Positions 1 through 12,689 of a stretch of DNA of 64,000 nucleotides are shown in pieces. Each line of letters opens with the position of its first letter. Position 1 is the stretch's first letter. This DNA is from Erpobdella octoculata (taxonomy: Eukaryota > Annelida > Clitellata > Hirudinida > Erpobdellidae), in the NCBI GenBank assembly GCA_963978895.1, contig OZ022240.1, forward strand, positions 5,855,124 through 5,919,123, in the 5' to 3' direction. The notes below the pieces were generated by a model, which was given only the letters and a program-made list of their open reading frames with translations, had not been told where the DNA came from and searched no databases. The position numbers and the translations under genes were made by a program.

Positions 1-742
<742 letters not shown>

Positions 743-3700
743 CATGTTATTCTAGGGAGGTTATTCTCAGCTTCTCTGAAAGTCTGCGTAAATTGATTAA
801 TAATAGATATAATTTTATTTAAAAAAATTTATTTTTGCTTAAATGTTATAAATAATCTTTAGTTATTTATTGATTTGTTTTACTCGAAATAATTCGTCCT
901 CTGAAGTCGTGCAAAATCTGTTCTCAACGTTTTGTCTGACCCTGGATATCTTGATCCCTTACTGAAAACACTTCCGAACGTCAATTCATACATACATCGA
1001 TACATTCAACCAGGAAAATGGATATCTGCAGGACTGGAAATAATAAAAGTTTTGCAATATTCGTTCCGGTCGGTTAAATTGATGAGCGACACTAAATCTC
1101 CCTTCCTCTGTACAAAAGGAAACTGGTAATATAAATCTAACTAAGAGGACAGCAGAAATTTGAGATTTTTTTATGTTTTCAAATGTATCACTAAATAAAT
1201 TAAATCTTGTTTGCATTAAATTCTGAATTTTGTATAAATCCTTTTTATTAACTTCACCGTGTTTGTTTGCTTGAGCCATACTTTGGGCCCTTTACTATTT
1301 AAAAAACCAACTTTCCGTTATCCAATCGAGTTTAAATTTGGTGGGTTTATTTGCCGCTGCGGACTTTGCATTTAATTAAATGTCCAGATCGATTAGACAA
1401 AATTTGAGTAAATTATAGAATACAATCAATTAAAATTAAAAACAATTTTAAAAATAACAATTTTTGTAGAGAAATGAACTATCAATTTTTAGTTAATTTC
1501 AAGAAAGCGATATTTCATTTTTGAAATTAAAAATTTAAAAAAAAATTGTTTTTTCCATATTGATTCGAAAGTTTCTTATATTTTCAATCCTCACATACTT
1601 CACGTATTGAACATTTAAAATGCTGTGGTCAATGTTTATCTATTTTATAGACTTTGTATCATAAAAAAATATTCTGCAAACAACTTTTAGTCGCCGAATT
1701 AAAAAATTATAAAGGATTTTTAAAAAAACGTCCACTTCAACAGATATGTTATGACTAATATAACAGTATGTGGGAATTTCCCACTGAGAAATACCGAAGC
1801 ACATTTTGTTGTGGATCATTTTTAATCAGTTTTACTTTATCCATCCCTTTTTTATCCAGGTTTGGTTGGTCGAATAGAATTTCATGTTTTTAATATGACG
1901 GAAATGTCTGGCTAGCAAAAACGAAGCAGACTATGATTTATGATTATACCATTCATAAAAAAATTATCAGGTAAATTAAATTTGATGTAGTGATCCAAGA
2001 TATATAAAGGCAATCGAGAAAAAAATTAATATAATTATTTAACATGTCCAAAATATGAGTTTATCATCCACATCCAGCCAATAATTTCATCAAAGACCCA
2101 CCCACCCATCTAACTAACTTTTTTTACAAATAATAACAAAGATACTCACACATCTTTATTCATTAAGCGCTTAATTATAGAGATAACAATACAAAGCCAC
2201 GAGCAATGATTAGCTAGCATTGGTAGCATGTACTTAAACCAGTTCACTGTAATCATTACCTATGTACTTCTTTACCTCTCACTGTCTGTACGAATGTACT
2301 TCACTATATCTCGTTATCAGTACGTAGTACGTACGTACTTCATTTTTCACAACCAGCTCGAAACCGATAGACAATGTTTATGAATCACCTTCTCTGATTG
2401 TTTATTTATTGATCGATTATAGAGATGCCATCTTCTACATCCTATCTCCATGTGATCTGGTCTGATATTGCTACATATTTCTGAGCACAATTCGAATTCC
2501 GACATATAATTATTACTGATTTTCGTTCATTATTTAAAAATAAAATGTATACTGCATTTAAATAACAGTAAAACAAAATTCAATATTGTATTATTTAAAA
2601 TAATTATCACAAAAATGGAGAGGCACCAATTTCAATTATTACAGTTGTTTGATAAAAAAAATTTAACATGAAAACAGTACTTTTGAAAATGACATAACAA
2701 TTTTTTTATTTATTACTAGCTGATTTATTCAGTGTTACACGGGTTTTTCTTTATTTTTGTTATATGGCATATAGGTATCAATTTTGCCAACCCCTTGGTG
2801 GGTGTTCCAAAACAATCAGAGTGAGCTTATAATCGTTAAGAGACGACTCACTGCTCTTGTGGGCACTCATTGCTCTGCAATATTATTGTTGTTTCCAAAC
2901 AAAAACTAAAGGCTTCAAATGTCGTCTGCAGTTAGAAAATTCAGTTTGGTAATGCAACCATAAACCAATTGCAATTTTATTGTTTAGAAACAATTTTATC
3001 AAAAGTTTCCTAAACATTCCTTCATTTTTATCTGCATTAAAACCGATAATATCAACAAAACACTATTGTTTGCAGTCCTGCAATAGCCAATTTAAGCATT
3101 CATAATTATTGTCTAAATAAAGGTTTGGTGAAAGTGAACAGGAAGAGAAATCGTCTTAGAGTGCTAGGCTGAAAACTGGGCGAAATGAAAGGTCTTCATC
3201 CCATGGCGGGAAAAAGCGAGAAACAAAGAAACAGTCAAAGAAAGTAGAAGAGAATTCCAGAAAAAAAAATCAGAGCCATATAAAAGCATTTGGCAGAAAA
3301 AAAAAGTTAATAGAAGATCTTAAGTCTAAGATATTGGGTAGGGTAACAACAAGATCTTTTAAACATAAATTTTTAGGGGAATGTCAGTGACACCGAATTT
3401 TTGGCGATGACACCGAAGTGAAGATAGGAGCCAAATTTTTAATATAGAAATTCATTGTTTAAATATGAGGGAAATGTACAATTTTGTAATTTCACCAATA
3501 AATTGGTGAAATTAAAAAACCATAAAAAATTTTTATCTTTTTTATTTTTTGATTTTTTAAACAATAATAAAACAATTTTTTAAATTTGAAAGTAAAATTA
3601 TTTACTTTTTTCAAAAATTTTAAAAAATATTTTAAGTATAATGTCACGAAAATCTAATTTATATTCCAGGTTTGTTAAATTTCACTTACAAGAATTGAGT

Positions 3701-4556
3701 TGGGTCTCTAAATGAACCCCTGTCCACCTCTGGTATGAACCGTCATGAAATGCCTACGTACGGGTAATAGTTAAATGAATTTAAATACCTTATATAAACC
3801 TCACCGCCGCTCTTGCTTGTTTGCTTGCTTGAATGTTTACAAATCTTGAATGAGAAAATTAACTAATTTTCTGTCATCCAATTAAGCTGAAAATTTAAAT
3901 ATAGGCTCGTTTCTCATGACAATGCATTTTATTAAAGTTTAAAAAAGTTGAAAGAAAAATGTAATAAAAGTAATAATTTTTTAAAACAAAAACAAATCAA
4001 ATACAATTAAATAAATGTTTACATAAATAAATTGAAAAAAATTCCATTTTAAAAGAATTTTTTATAATAAATGAAAAACCGGCAAATCCAGAAATATAAG
4101 GGATTTGTGGAAAAAAAACAAAGTCCAAGTACCTAAACTTATCGAAAAAATTTTGTAGACAAGAATTCTCAGCTTAGAAAAAGCCAGAGCTAAATTTTTT
4201 TATGAGCCGTAAATTTGAAATGTGCTCTATCATCAACATTAATCAGTCCCGATGTCTGTAGGTATCAGAGTTGTCTATGGCTCGGAATTTTTGGAGCATA
4301 TGGTAGGTCAAGTCGAATCGAGTTTTTTTTTTCAAAAATGTATTATTAAAAACAATTAAAATACATAAACTTAGTTTTTTTTTTAATTTTTTAGACAATA
4401 GAACTAAACTGATAAAGATTCGTCATTAATTGCTCATTATACAGAAATGAAAATATGCGTGCCACGCTTCAAACTTTTATGTTTTTTTGTAGTAACATAT
4501 CCAATAAGGAAAACGTTAGCAAGCTGCCTTTACAACTGAACTAAATGCATCCACAC
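743..4556. other. AT-rich intergenic DNA, no gene recognised
   Basis: Mostly AT-rich sequence. A 97-codon frame on the minus strand (1279-986) begins at a real ATG but shows no known domain, no splice context I could extend, and matches no family I know. A degenerate SINE-like patch lies at about 1765-1880 and is listed separately. Confidence 0.5.
1765..1880 (-). repeat. Degenerate copy of the local SINE
   Basis: The order of blocks (GAAATACC, then TTGTTGTGGATC, a T/C-rich stretch, then TCCAGG followed by TTGG) matches the better-preserved copies at 8972-9155 and 15195-15380. Divergence is high, so this is an old copy. Confidence 0.4.
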
Positions 4557-4730
4557 GACTACCAGGAAATATTAACAACAAATGCATCAACACAACAACC
4601 TAGAAATATTAACAACAAATGCATCAACACAACAACCTAGATATATTAAGTTAATATTAACAACAAATGCATCCACACGACAACCTAGAAAGATTAACAT
4701 CAAATGCATCCACATCACTACCTGGAAAAA
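4557..4730. repeat. Minisatellite, unit about 35-50 bp
   Basis: Repeated blocks containing ACAACAAATGCATC followed by CACAACAACCTAGAAATATT-like sequence occur about four times, with length variation between units. Confidence 0.8.
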
Positions 4731-5635
4731 CTCACCACATGTTTTCCAGATTCCTTTTTTAGGTTAACAAGTTGTTGTTTTGATTAAAAGCTATAAAAAT
4801 GTTCTCGAGTGCAATATTTACTTGCACGATTCAGGGTCGCTGATTGTTACTATTATTATTATTAGTATTACTTTTTTTTAAACTAATATTATCATTTTAT
4901 TATTAAATTTTAATTATTATAGTTATTTATATTTTATAATTTTATTTATTTATTCAATCCTTTATTCATTCATTTAATTATTTATTTAAAATATTTCCTT
5001 ATTATTATACATAAACCTAATCAATTATTATATAACTATTATTATTATCATCGTGATACTTTAACAAAATTTATTATCATTATATCTATCTACCTAATTT
5101 AATAATTTGCTATGTATGGATGTATATATTTATATCTTTTTTATATTTGATAAAAACAAAAAAGACCGTCATTTTTGACGAGATACTTCTAGTAATTATA
5201 TATTTTCGTTCATTGTATTAAAATAATGGGTTATTTGTTTGTTATTAAATATTTAATTCTACTCCTGCTATTTCCCTGCAAGCAACAGAACGTCCTTGGA
5301 AGATGCAAACAAGAAGGGGAATCATATAAGAGTTTGTAATACGAATAAAAACAAGAAAATAAAACAGAAAAAAATAATAAAATAGTAAAATAGCAAAAGA
5401 ATAATAAGCGATGTGGGCGATATAAAATGACATCTTCGAAAAATTAAGCTTGAAATAAGAATCTTGTTAGAAAAAGATAACATTTTAGTGCAGTGTTAAC
5501 GGCTTACAGAGTAGATTTATTGTCATTTTGATACAACATTAGAAGACCAGAATATCATATGAACATATTTTCATTTCGGTACCAAAACTGAGACAATTAA
5601 AAGTTTTTGTATTTTTTCGTAGAAGTTTTGTTATT
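4731..5635. other. AT-rich non-coding stretch with ATT-rich patches
   Basis: The stretch around 4845-5060 is dominated by ATT and TTA trinucleotides. No gene or mobile element was recognised. Confidence 0.5.
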
Positions 5636-5636
5636 A

Positions 5637-5706
5637 AATGACGATGATGATGTTATTAAATGACGATGATGATGTTATTAAATGACGGTGTTGATGTTAT
5701 TAAATG
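5637..5706. repeat. Minisatellite, unit about 21 bp
   Basis: The unit GATGATGTTATTAAATGAC is repeated in tandem three to four times, with the last copy diverging (GGTGTTGATG). Confidence 0.85.
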
Positions 5707-6465
5707 GTGTCTCTCTTATTATATCAGCTGTGAGTTATCAGGTTCAAAATGAAATCGGTCATATCGCTAACAGCTGTTGTACAAAAGGTTTTTGAATTTT
5801 AACAAGAAAAAAAAGTAAAAACAAAAAACCAATTGATCATTTAATAACATTTAATTAATAATAATATAAATAGAATTAAAACAGTTCTGTAATTTAATTT
5901 AATTATTGAATAATTATTGCTTAATGCTACCTGTTTGCTGTCTTTCGTCGTTCATATCAAAAGTTCTTCTAAGTCCCTCATGAAGTCTCTTCAAGTATTT
6001 TGTTTTTGAAGTTCATTCGAATGGAGTCTTCCACAATAAATAGACAACTGTTTTTTTCCAGAATCTCTCTTTATTATAATAGATATTTAAAATTAAATAA
6101 AATCCGTCTCTTGTAAACTTTTAACAATAATTTTAATTAATTTTCATAAAATAATTAGACTCGTGATTGAATTTTAACGAACGCTAATAATCAGGACGCA
6201 TTGAATTGATCTGTTGTACTAGGGGACTAGGGTTTAGCTGTGCGCTATATAAATGAGAGAGCCGATGCGAGTACCAATCATAGACTCAGATGTGCAAGTT
6301 ATGTGCGTGGGTGCGTGATGCATTTAGTATTTATACAGTGTGCGTGTGCTGTGTGCGTGTGTTATTATATTTACGTGTTCCCGCCAATTCCACGTCACGT
6401 GAACGTGTCCTTCGATGGGTTTTTCCAATTTATTAATACTCTTGGGTATGTGTCTGCTAATTCCA
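5707..6465. other. AT-rich non-coding stretch
   Basis: No exon, RNA gene or transposon recognised. Open frames near 6240-6510 are produced by GT-rich sequence and lack homology. Confidence 0.45.
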
Positions 6466-6830
6466 ATCCAGTGTGTGTGTATGTGTGTGTATGTGTGTGT
6501 GCATGCAAATGAATGCGTAGGAAGATCTTTACCTTCTTTATTTATGATGTTAGCATGTCTAATGAATATTTATAGTTTTCTTTGTATGTTCACTGATATA
6601 AACGGATGGTATGATTGCCGAGCGTGTGTGAATGCATGTGTGTGTGTCTGCTTGTGTGTCTGCTTGTTTGCTTGCATAGTTATGATGCACTTGGATGGAA
6701 CAGTATCAGCAATCAGAAGATGTGTACAGAGGCACCTCTATAGCTCGAGAGTTATGCAAGTTTGTCTATCCGTCTGTGAGTTTGTTTATTTGTCCAGAAG
6801 TGTGTGTGTGTGTGCGTGTTTGTAATGCAT
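6466..6830. repeat. Interrupted (TG)n-rich tract
   Basis: Several clusters of TGTGTG, ATGTGTG and CTTGTGTG occur, for example near 6470-6505, 6625-6665 and 6798-6820. The Cys/Val-rich open frames across this stretch are by-products of the dinucleotide. Confidence 0.7.
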
Positions 6831-7029
6831 AGTTTAAAATCGATTGTGCTGTGAGGCAAGTTGCAGGGTAGTTTTCCATCTTTTGCATTCATTTCAGTCG
6901 GAAGGGTTTTTGTACGAAAGTGCATTATCATGTAGTAGCCCGCCCCAGGGCATCTAATGAGGTGTACGAATATTCGTGAGGATCTGCATGTCCGACGCTA
7001 AATTAATTTCTTTTTTCTGTTTTCAAACA

Positions 7030-7134
7030 TATCATCATCCTCATGAACGACTTAAGAGTCATCATCATCAACATCATCATCAACATCATCAACATCATCA
7101 TCGACATCATCATCATCATCATCATCATCATCAA

Positions 7135-7169
<35 letters not shown>

Positions 7170-7265
7170 CCATCAACATCATCAACATCATCATCAACAC
7201 CATCATCATCATCGTCGTCGTCGTCGTCATTGTCATCGTCGTGGTCGTCGTCGTCGTCGTCATCA
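7030..7265. repeat. (CAT)n and (GTC)n trinucleotide array
   Basis: About 170 bp of CAT/ATC repeats with CAA interruptions pass into a CGT/GTC-rich block at 7210-7262. All frames are open, reading His-, Ile- or Met-rich, which is expected of a trinucleotide array and is not evidence of coding. Confidence 0.95.
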
Positions 7266-7533
7266 CTAAGATGGCATGACGTATTACATATTCAATCAAA
7301 CGAAACAAGTGATACTTTGCGTCACATCCCGTGCATGCATGCACACTACACACATTCATTCGTTCATACATGATCATGCGATAATTCATAAACGTACGTA
7401 TTGTCGTCAGTTATTTTGATCACGAAATCAATCAACTGGTATTTTTTTTAGATGATCATCTGTCTGTTTCTGACGCGTGATCAATTAATTTTAATTAATG
7501 TCAGATATTAATCAATTAACAATTAACTCACAT

Positions 7534-7555
7534 TGGTGATGGTGGTGATGATGAT

Positions 7556-7618
<63 letters not shown>

Positions 7619-7640
7619 CATGATCGTGATCGTGAACATG
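7534..7640. repeat. (GATGAC)n hexanucleotide array
   Basis: GATGAC is repeated about ten times at 7553-7618, flanked by GGTGAT and GATCGT variants. It sits 270 bp beyond the CAT array. Confidence 0.95.
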
Positions 7641-8860
7641 ATAATAGTTTAAGTGGTAGTAGTGGATTTGTTGTTAGAGAGAGGGTGAGTTAAGATTTAC
7701 ATGATCATCAAAGTCATCATCATCATAACTAATTCTAATTCCATTCGCAAATGTTAAGCACTCAATCTAGTGACATTTTTAATGGGATTACACTTTTGTA
7801 AGTTTTTCGGCGTGACTTTAAGTATAATAACGACATCACGACATTATGAAGTTATAGTTCGTGAAAATGTTTACATGTAAAGCTGAATGTAATATGGATA
7901 AAAATCAGGAAATAAAACAGATGTTTATGAAAGTAGGATATTTGCCTCGTACCAATAATTTTTTTATTATATTTATTTCATTTCAAGATAATATCACTTC
8001 TGCTAGCGAGACCGACATATATAACTAAACGATATTATATTGTAGCGCTGATAGGAAGGATCCATCGTAATTATGGTAAACTTTTTAGTATTATTTTACT
8101 TCCCGCAAGAAAATATCAAAATCAGAATTTTATTAAACAAGATTTTCGGAAACTCTTCGAAGTTAAACAGCTAACGTTCTCATTTTTATTTTTTTTATCT
8201 TTTACTCAATTTATTTTTCTACAACATTGACTATACTAGTGCAATATTTAACTCTAGGGCAGTCAAAAAAGCGGAAAAATATTTTCTTCTGACTGTCTAT
8301 TTCTTCACATACCTATCTTTTACTACATTTGCTTGTTTTTTTACCGTGTTTGTGTTTGTGTTCAATAAACTGTTCAATAATATCAACAACAAAAAAGAAA
8401 GGCTATTTAACCACCAGACATGTGCAGGTCAAGGTCACGGGTTGAAGATATGACACCATCATTTTGTAATTAGGTTAACCAACTGACAATCTTCACTGAG
8501 AAATCGGAAATCTCGAACATTCGTTTTGATATTGCCTGATAAGAAAAAAAAACTTAAACCAAATTGTATGAAGGTTTAATATTGTGATGAAATTATACGG
8601 GTAGGTTGCTGTATGAAAACATCTCGGAAGAAAAGAATTCCATGTTTTGTACATCCATCATCGGCAAACACCGGCTTTCAGCACTGGAATCAGTTATATT
8701 TTAATCTTGGTTCCGACTACCGACTGAATTTTTCTTATATGATATGATGGCCTTGATAATTTCAAGAGTAGTAAGTAACTAAAAAAGTAATAGTACAAAT
8801 ATGTAGTCTAACAGTAACATGTCGTGTAAACCTTCATATACATATACTTTATGAAATGGG
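7641..8860. other. Intergenic DNA, no gene recognised
   Basis: AT-rich sequence without a convincing exon. I see nothing else I can name. Confidence 0.45.
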
Positions 8861-9188
8861 CAGGAGATTTTTCTTAGTGGGTGCTGACGCTATAAAAAAG
8901 TAATCTACGTTTCCTTTTTTCACGTTTTTAGATGAGGCGTTTCAACACCGCGTTGATTATATATGACAGTTTTTTTTGCTATAATAGTTTAACTTTATAG
9001 TCCTTTACACCAGATGTTTCAAGCCCGTTGAAAGAGTATGTAAGAAATACCAAAATACTTCCTGTTGTGGATCTCTTTTGACCTTTTTATCTTTTCCCAT
9101 CTTCTTTTTCCAGGCTTGGGACTGGCTTGCAAAAGCAAGGCGGAGTTATGTCGGTCAGTCAGTCAAGACCTGTTCTTTTATACATATA
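8861..9188 (-). mobile_element. Helitron family B, 5' part, split by a SINE
   Basis: The blocks TTCTTAGTGGGTGCTGACGC, TTTAGATGAGGCG and GCGTTGATTATA match the reversed 5' region of the complete family B copies (for example 14400-14542). They resume after a SINE at 8972-9155 with GTCAGTCAGTCAAGACCTG and TTCTTTTATACATA, the reversed 5' terminus. The element is therefore on the minus strand and was broken by the SINE. Confidence 0.65.
8972..9155 (-). repeat. SINE copy
   Basis: A short T-run at 8967-8975 is followed by TAGTCCTTTACACCAGATGT, TACTTCCTGTTGTGGATC and CTTGGGACTGGCTTGCA. The same blocks in the same order occur in the copy at 15195-15380, where target duplication proves insertion. Read on the minus strand it ends in poly(A). 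Confidence 0.75.
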
Positions 9189-11200
9189 CTAGCGGGGTAT
9201 CCCGGCATTGTCCGGATTTTTTTAAAGTTTTTTTATTGTTTTTCTATCTCGCTCCCGTTTCCCTCCTCGCTTGCTCTCCAGCTCTGGTGACTTTCCCATT
9301 CCCGGTCGCTTTCCCGCTCAAAGTCACTTTCCCGCTCTTGCTTGCTCTCCCGTTCTCGGTCGCTTTCCTTTCTCGCTCGCTCTTTTGCCGTTCCCGCTTG
9401 CTTTCCCGTTCCCGTTCTCGGGTATTTTCCAGTTCCCGTTTCCGCTCGCTCTCCTGTTCCCTCTCGGTTCATTTTGTGACCGATTTTATTTTTTGCAAAA
9501 AATTAGAGAATTTAAACCGTGCATCTATAGTATTGCACGGGCTGATTTTTCACGGCCCGGCCCGTTTCATTAGCCAAACTTCTAGGCCCGGTCCGTTTTT
9601 ACATGTTTGAAATCCCTATTAACTTGGCACATAATCTCGACCTGGTCCGGCTTGATTTCAGGGTTTTTTGAGACACGGTTTGGCTCATTTTATAGGCAAA
9701 AAATTCCAGGCCTTGCTTGTTATTTAGGCACGAAATTTCAGGCCCGAACCGGCCCTTTTCATAAGCCCAAAAGTCGAGGTCTGGCGGTCTGGCCCGTACC
9801 GTGATGAACTGGACTCAGCCAGTTTTAACGCGTACAATGCTCGGAAACTAATTTTTCGCGCGAAAAATAATGAAACACGTATTTTATTATTAAAAAAAAA
9901 CACCGCTACAAGTTAAAACCTGGTATATAAAAAAATTGATGCAACCAAGTTCTATTTCAGCAGCCGAGTCATAACAGTATAGAATGCACTACTACCTCAC
10001 GATGTCGTTAACTCAACCACCTACAGCCGTTTTAAGTGCCTGATCAATCAGACTGACTTTTCAAAATTTTTAACATACTAGTAAAATTTGACGAGATAAT
10101 TAAGTTTAAAAACTTGCAAAAGAGACGTTTTTGAATAATTTAAAAATGCTGTAAGCGGACACTCAACGATCATTTTGGCTCTTCTTCCTTTTTATTTTTT
10201 TCATTTTTGTTTGCTTTCTTTTACTTTTTTGTTTTCATCCAAAGGGTGTAAGTGGCCTGTTGGCCCTTCTGTTTGAAAAAGTTTATAAATAAATAAATAA
10301 AATAAATACTGAATTTTAATGTTTTCAAATTTTCAGTTATTGAGTGCTCAAGCAAATAATCTTTTTTCCACCTTACATATGTAGTACCTGAATCTAAAAT
10401 AAAAAAAATGATAAAACATGTGTAACTTTATTTTTTAAGTAGCATCAAAATACTTACTTTTATATCTGTAGTATTTTCAGTTTCTGAGTGGCAGTTATTC
10501 TAAAAAAAACATTCTATTTTTTACACTACGCTTGAGGTCAAGAAAACTAAATTTTCAACAAATGGTGAAACACTTAGTTTGTTATTTTGTAAGAATAATC
10601 TCGGTAATAAAATACAAGACTTTAACATTTTATGTTTTTAGAGTTTTCAAGCAAATAATCCTTTTTCCACTCGACATTTGAAGCCCTCAAAACTATATTA
10701 TCAATAAATTATTTTTAAAAAATCTTTTTAAAATACCACGTTTTTGTGAACTAAAAAGAAGAAAAAAAATTTTCTGGGTCTTGATGGAGGTATGCATTAA
10801 TTGTGGACATTTGTATAACAAACAAGCCATAAATTTTTAAAACTTAAAACGTGTGGCGCCTTATACTCAAACTAACCAACTGCTAACTTTTAAACAGGAT
10901 AGGCCCGCTTTTTTTGAATATAATATAAAAGGCGCCCCAAAGTAGCAATTAAAATTTTTGTGTAGCAGTTATTCTAAAAAAATAACCCTATTCTCCATTT
11001 CACATTCGAGGTCCCAAAAAACAAATTTTCAAAAATTGGTGAAACACGTATTTTTTTAAGAAAAATCCAGATACCAAATTTTAAACCTCATTTTCGGTTT
11101 TTGAGATATGCGTATTTTTTAGAAAAAAATTTATCTTCCTGTTTTATCTTCTCAGGAGCAGAATGTTCTAAAACTTTTCATGGTGGGTGTTAACTAGTGC
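9189..11200 (-). mobile_element. Old composite Helitron (A-type 3' end, B-type body)
   Basis: The left edge is CTAGCGGGGTATCCCGGC, the reversed family A 3' terminus, followed by the pyrimidine-rich CCCGTT/CGCTTTCC array. From about 9500 it switches to sequence typical of family B (AATTAGAGAATTTAAACCGT, then CCCGGCCCG blocks). Degenerate copies of the family B internal monomer run to about 11100, and the B 5' block CTCAGGAGCAGAAT lies near 11152. Read on the minus strand it is a 2-kb decayed element of mixed origin. Open frames in the CCCGTT array are repeat artefacts. Confidence 0.6.
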
Positions 11201-11214
11201 AGTATAAGTTTTGA

Positions 11215-11395
11215 ATTTATTTAAGTTTTAGTTTCTATTTCGTTTCAAAAGGCTTATTTCTGTTTCAGTTTCTATTTCGTTTCAAAAAGCTTATTTCTGT
11301 TTCAGTTTCTATTGTAGTTTTATCATTATTTTGGTTCCAGTCTCTATTTCGTTTCGACGCATTTATTTTTGTTTCAGTTTCAGTTTTTGTTTTCA
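11215..11395. repeat. Tandem repeat, unit about 50 bp
   Basis: The block TTTCTATTTCGTTTC followed by a TTATTTCTGTTTCAG block recurs about three to four times with decreasing similarity. Confidence 0.7.
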
Positions 11396-11755
11396 GAAAT
11401 GCTCAATGTATTTGAAAAAAACACTTGATGTAATTTTTTACTGCTAACATGAAATATTCAATCATTATGGCAAATAAAAAGTAAATTTAAATCAATTTTA
11501 AATTATGTTTCAAAAATACAGGTTTTTTTAGGTTGTTGCTCATGTTGTTGAGTCTTCCAGAAGTGAGCAACCAACAAATTGAAAACAAACGTTATATAAG
11601 CGCTTTTGAGCATGGCAGAGATAACTTATTCTGGGCAAAATCTTTTAAAACTGGAAAGCCTGTCTTTTTCCCATTCAGCTATGCAGTTCTCCTCATCAGG
11701 CAATGGCTTATGTTTTCCATTTTGCAGGACTGTGAGATAAATTGTCATCTCAATT
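11396..11755. other. Unassigned AT-rich sequence
   Basis: A 74-codon open frame at 11533-11757 starts with an ATG-like codon but resembles no family I recognise. The stretch lies between repeats and may be decayed transposon. Confidence 0.35.
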
Positions 11756-11870
11756 AGAGATGCACCGATAGTATCGGTATCGGTGTCGGCAATATCGGCC
11801 TTTTCAGGTATCGGTATCGGCCTGGTAAAATTTTAAGGGTCATTGGCCGATACCGATATTTTTGACTATT
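11756..11870. mobile_element. GATACCG-rich imperfect palindrome, possible hAT end
   Basis: TAGAGATGCACCGATAGT is followed by several GGTATCGG units and, further right, by the inverse GGCCGATACCGATA. The GATGCACCGAT motif is reminiscent of hAT-type short elements. No second terminus or target duplication was found. Confidence 0.35.
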
Positions 11871-11914
11871 TACTTATCTATATATAAAAATGGATGTTTG
11901 TATATATGTATATA

Positions 11915-12291
11915 CTAGCGGAGATACCCGGCGTTGCCCGGGTTTTTTAGAGGTTTTTCTAATGTTTGTCTCTTTCTCTCCCGTTTCCTTTCCCACCTGC
12001 TTTCCCACTCCTGTTCGCTTTCCCGTTTTCGGTCGTTTTCCCGCTGCCGGTCGCTTTCCCGCTCCCGGTCGCTTTCCCGCTCCCGGTCGTTTTTCCGTTC
12101 CCGGTCGCTTTCCCGCTCCCGGTCGTTTTCCCGTTCCCGGGAAAGCGACCGGGAGCTGGGAAACGACCGAGAGCGGAAAAGCGACCGGGAACGCGACGAA
12201 AACGGGAAAGTGGAGAAGGAAACGGGAGCGAGAGAGACAAACATTAGAAAAACCTCTAAAAACCCCGGGCAACGCCGGGTAACCCCGCTAG
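11915..12291. repeat. Inverted repeat made of two Helitron A 3' ends
   Basis: The left arm starts CTAGCGG and reads ACCCGGCGTTGCCCGGG, then AGAGGTTTTTCTAATGTTTG. The right arm ends with the reverse complement and CCCCGCTAG at 12288-12291. Both ends therefore carry the hairpin plus CTAG that terminates a Helitron, head to head, joined by CCCGGTCGCTTT-type repeats. The whole could fold into a hairpin of about 180 bp per arm. Confidence 0.85.
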
Positions 12292-12537
12292 TATATATAT
12301 ATATAATACATATATATGTGTAGATATGTATATATATATATATATACACATACACATACATACATACACACATACATACGCACATACATACGCACATACA
12401 TATATATATATAGTTCCCGCTCGCTCACCCGCTCCGCTCCGCTCATTTTGTGACGGATTTCAAAAATTTGTTCTCTATATTTGATTCCCCTTGACTCTCA
12501 AGGTTGTGGGAAAATTTCATTACGATCGGATAAATGT
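11915..12537 (-). mobile_element. Helitron family A copy with a palindromic 3' region
   Basis: The 3' terminus appears reversed at 11915 (CTAGCGG, then CCCGGCGTTGCCCGGG). Beyond the palindrome (see next entry) come ACATAC-type repeats and, at 12411-12535, the diagnostic family A body: GTTCCCGCTCGCTC, CATTTTGTGACGGATTTC, TTGACTCTCAAGG and TTACGATCGGAT. At 12537 it is cut by the poly(T) of a SINE. Family A is defined here by comparison with the full-length copy at 25120-25985. Confidence 0.7.
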
Positions 12538-12685
12538 TTTTTTTTTTTTTTTATAGTTTATAGTCTTTTACACCATGTGTTTTAAGACGCGAAAACAAAA
12601 TCAAATTGAAAAAAATACTTATTTACACTAAATAATTTTTCTCTATATTTACAGTTCTTTAGGATTATTTTGTATCCATTTATAT
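12537..12685 (-). repeat. SINE 3' tail fragment
   Basis: A run of about 17 T is followed by TATAGTTTATAGTCTTTTAC and ACCATGTGTTTTAAG, the poly(A)-proximal part of the local SINE read in reverse. The rest of the SINE is missing; AT-rich sequence follows up to the next Helitron. Confidence 0.6.
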
Positions 12686-12689
12686 ATGA

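Noticed and set aside
986..1279. 97-codon minus-strand ORF with ATG
   Set aside because: No homology, no neighbouring exon and composition like surrounding DNA; not supported as a gene.
7003..7389. His-, Ile- and Met/Thr-rich frames on both strands
   Set aside because: Produced by trinucleotide repeats, open in every frame.
9065..9610. Ser/Arg/Phe-rich frame of 181 codons and its overlapping partners
   Set aside because: Lies in the CCCGTT-type array of a Helitron; all six frames are open there.
11874..12397. Several overlapping frames of 93-160 codons on both strands
   Set aside because: They mirror each other because the segment is an inverted repeat of Helitron 3' ends.
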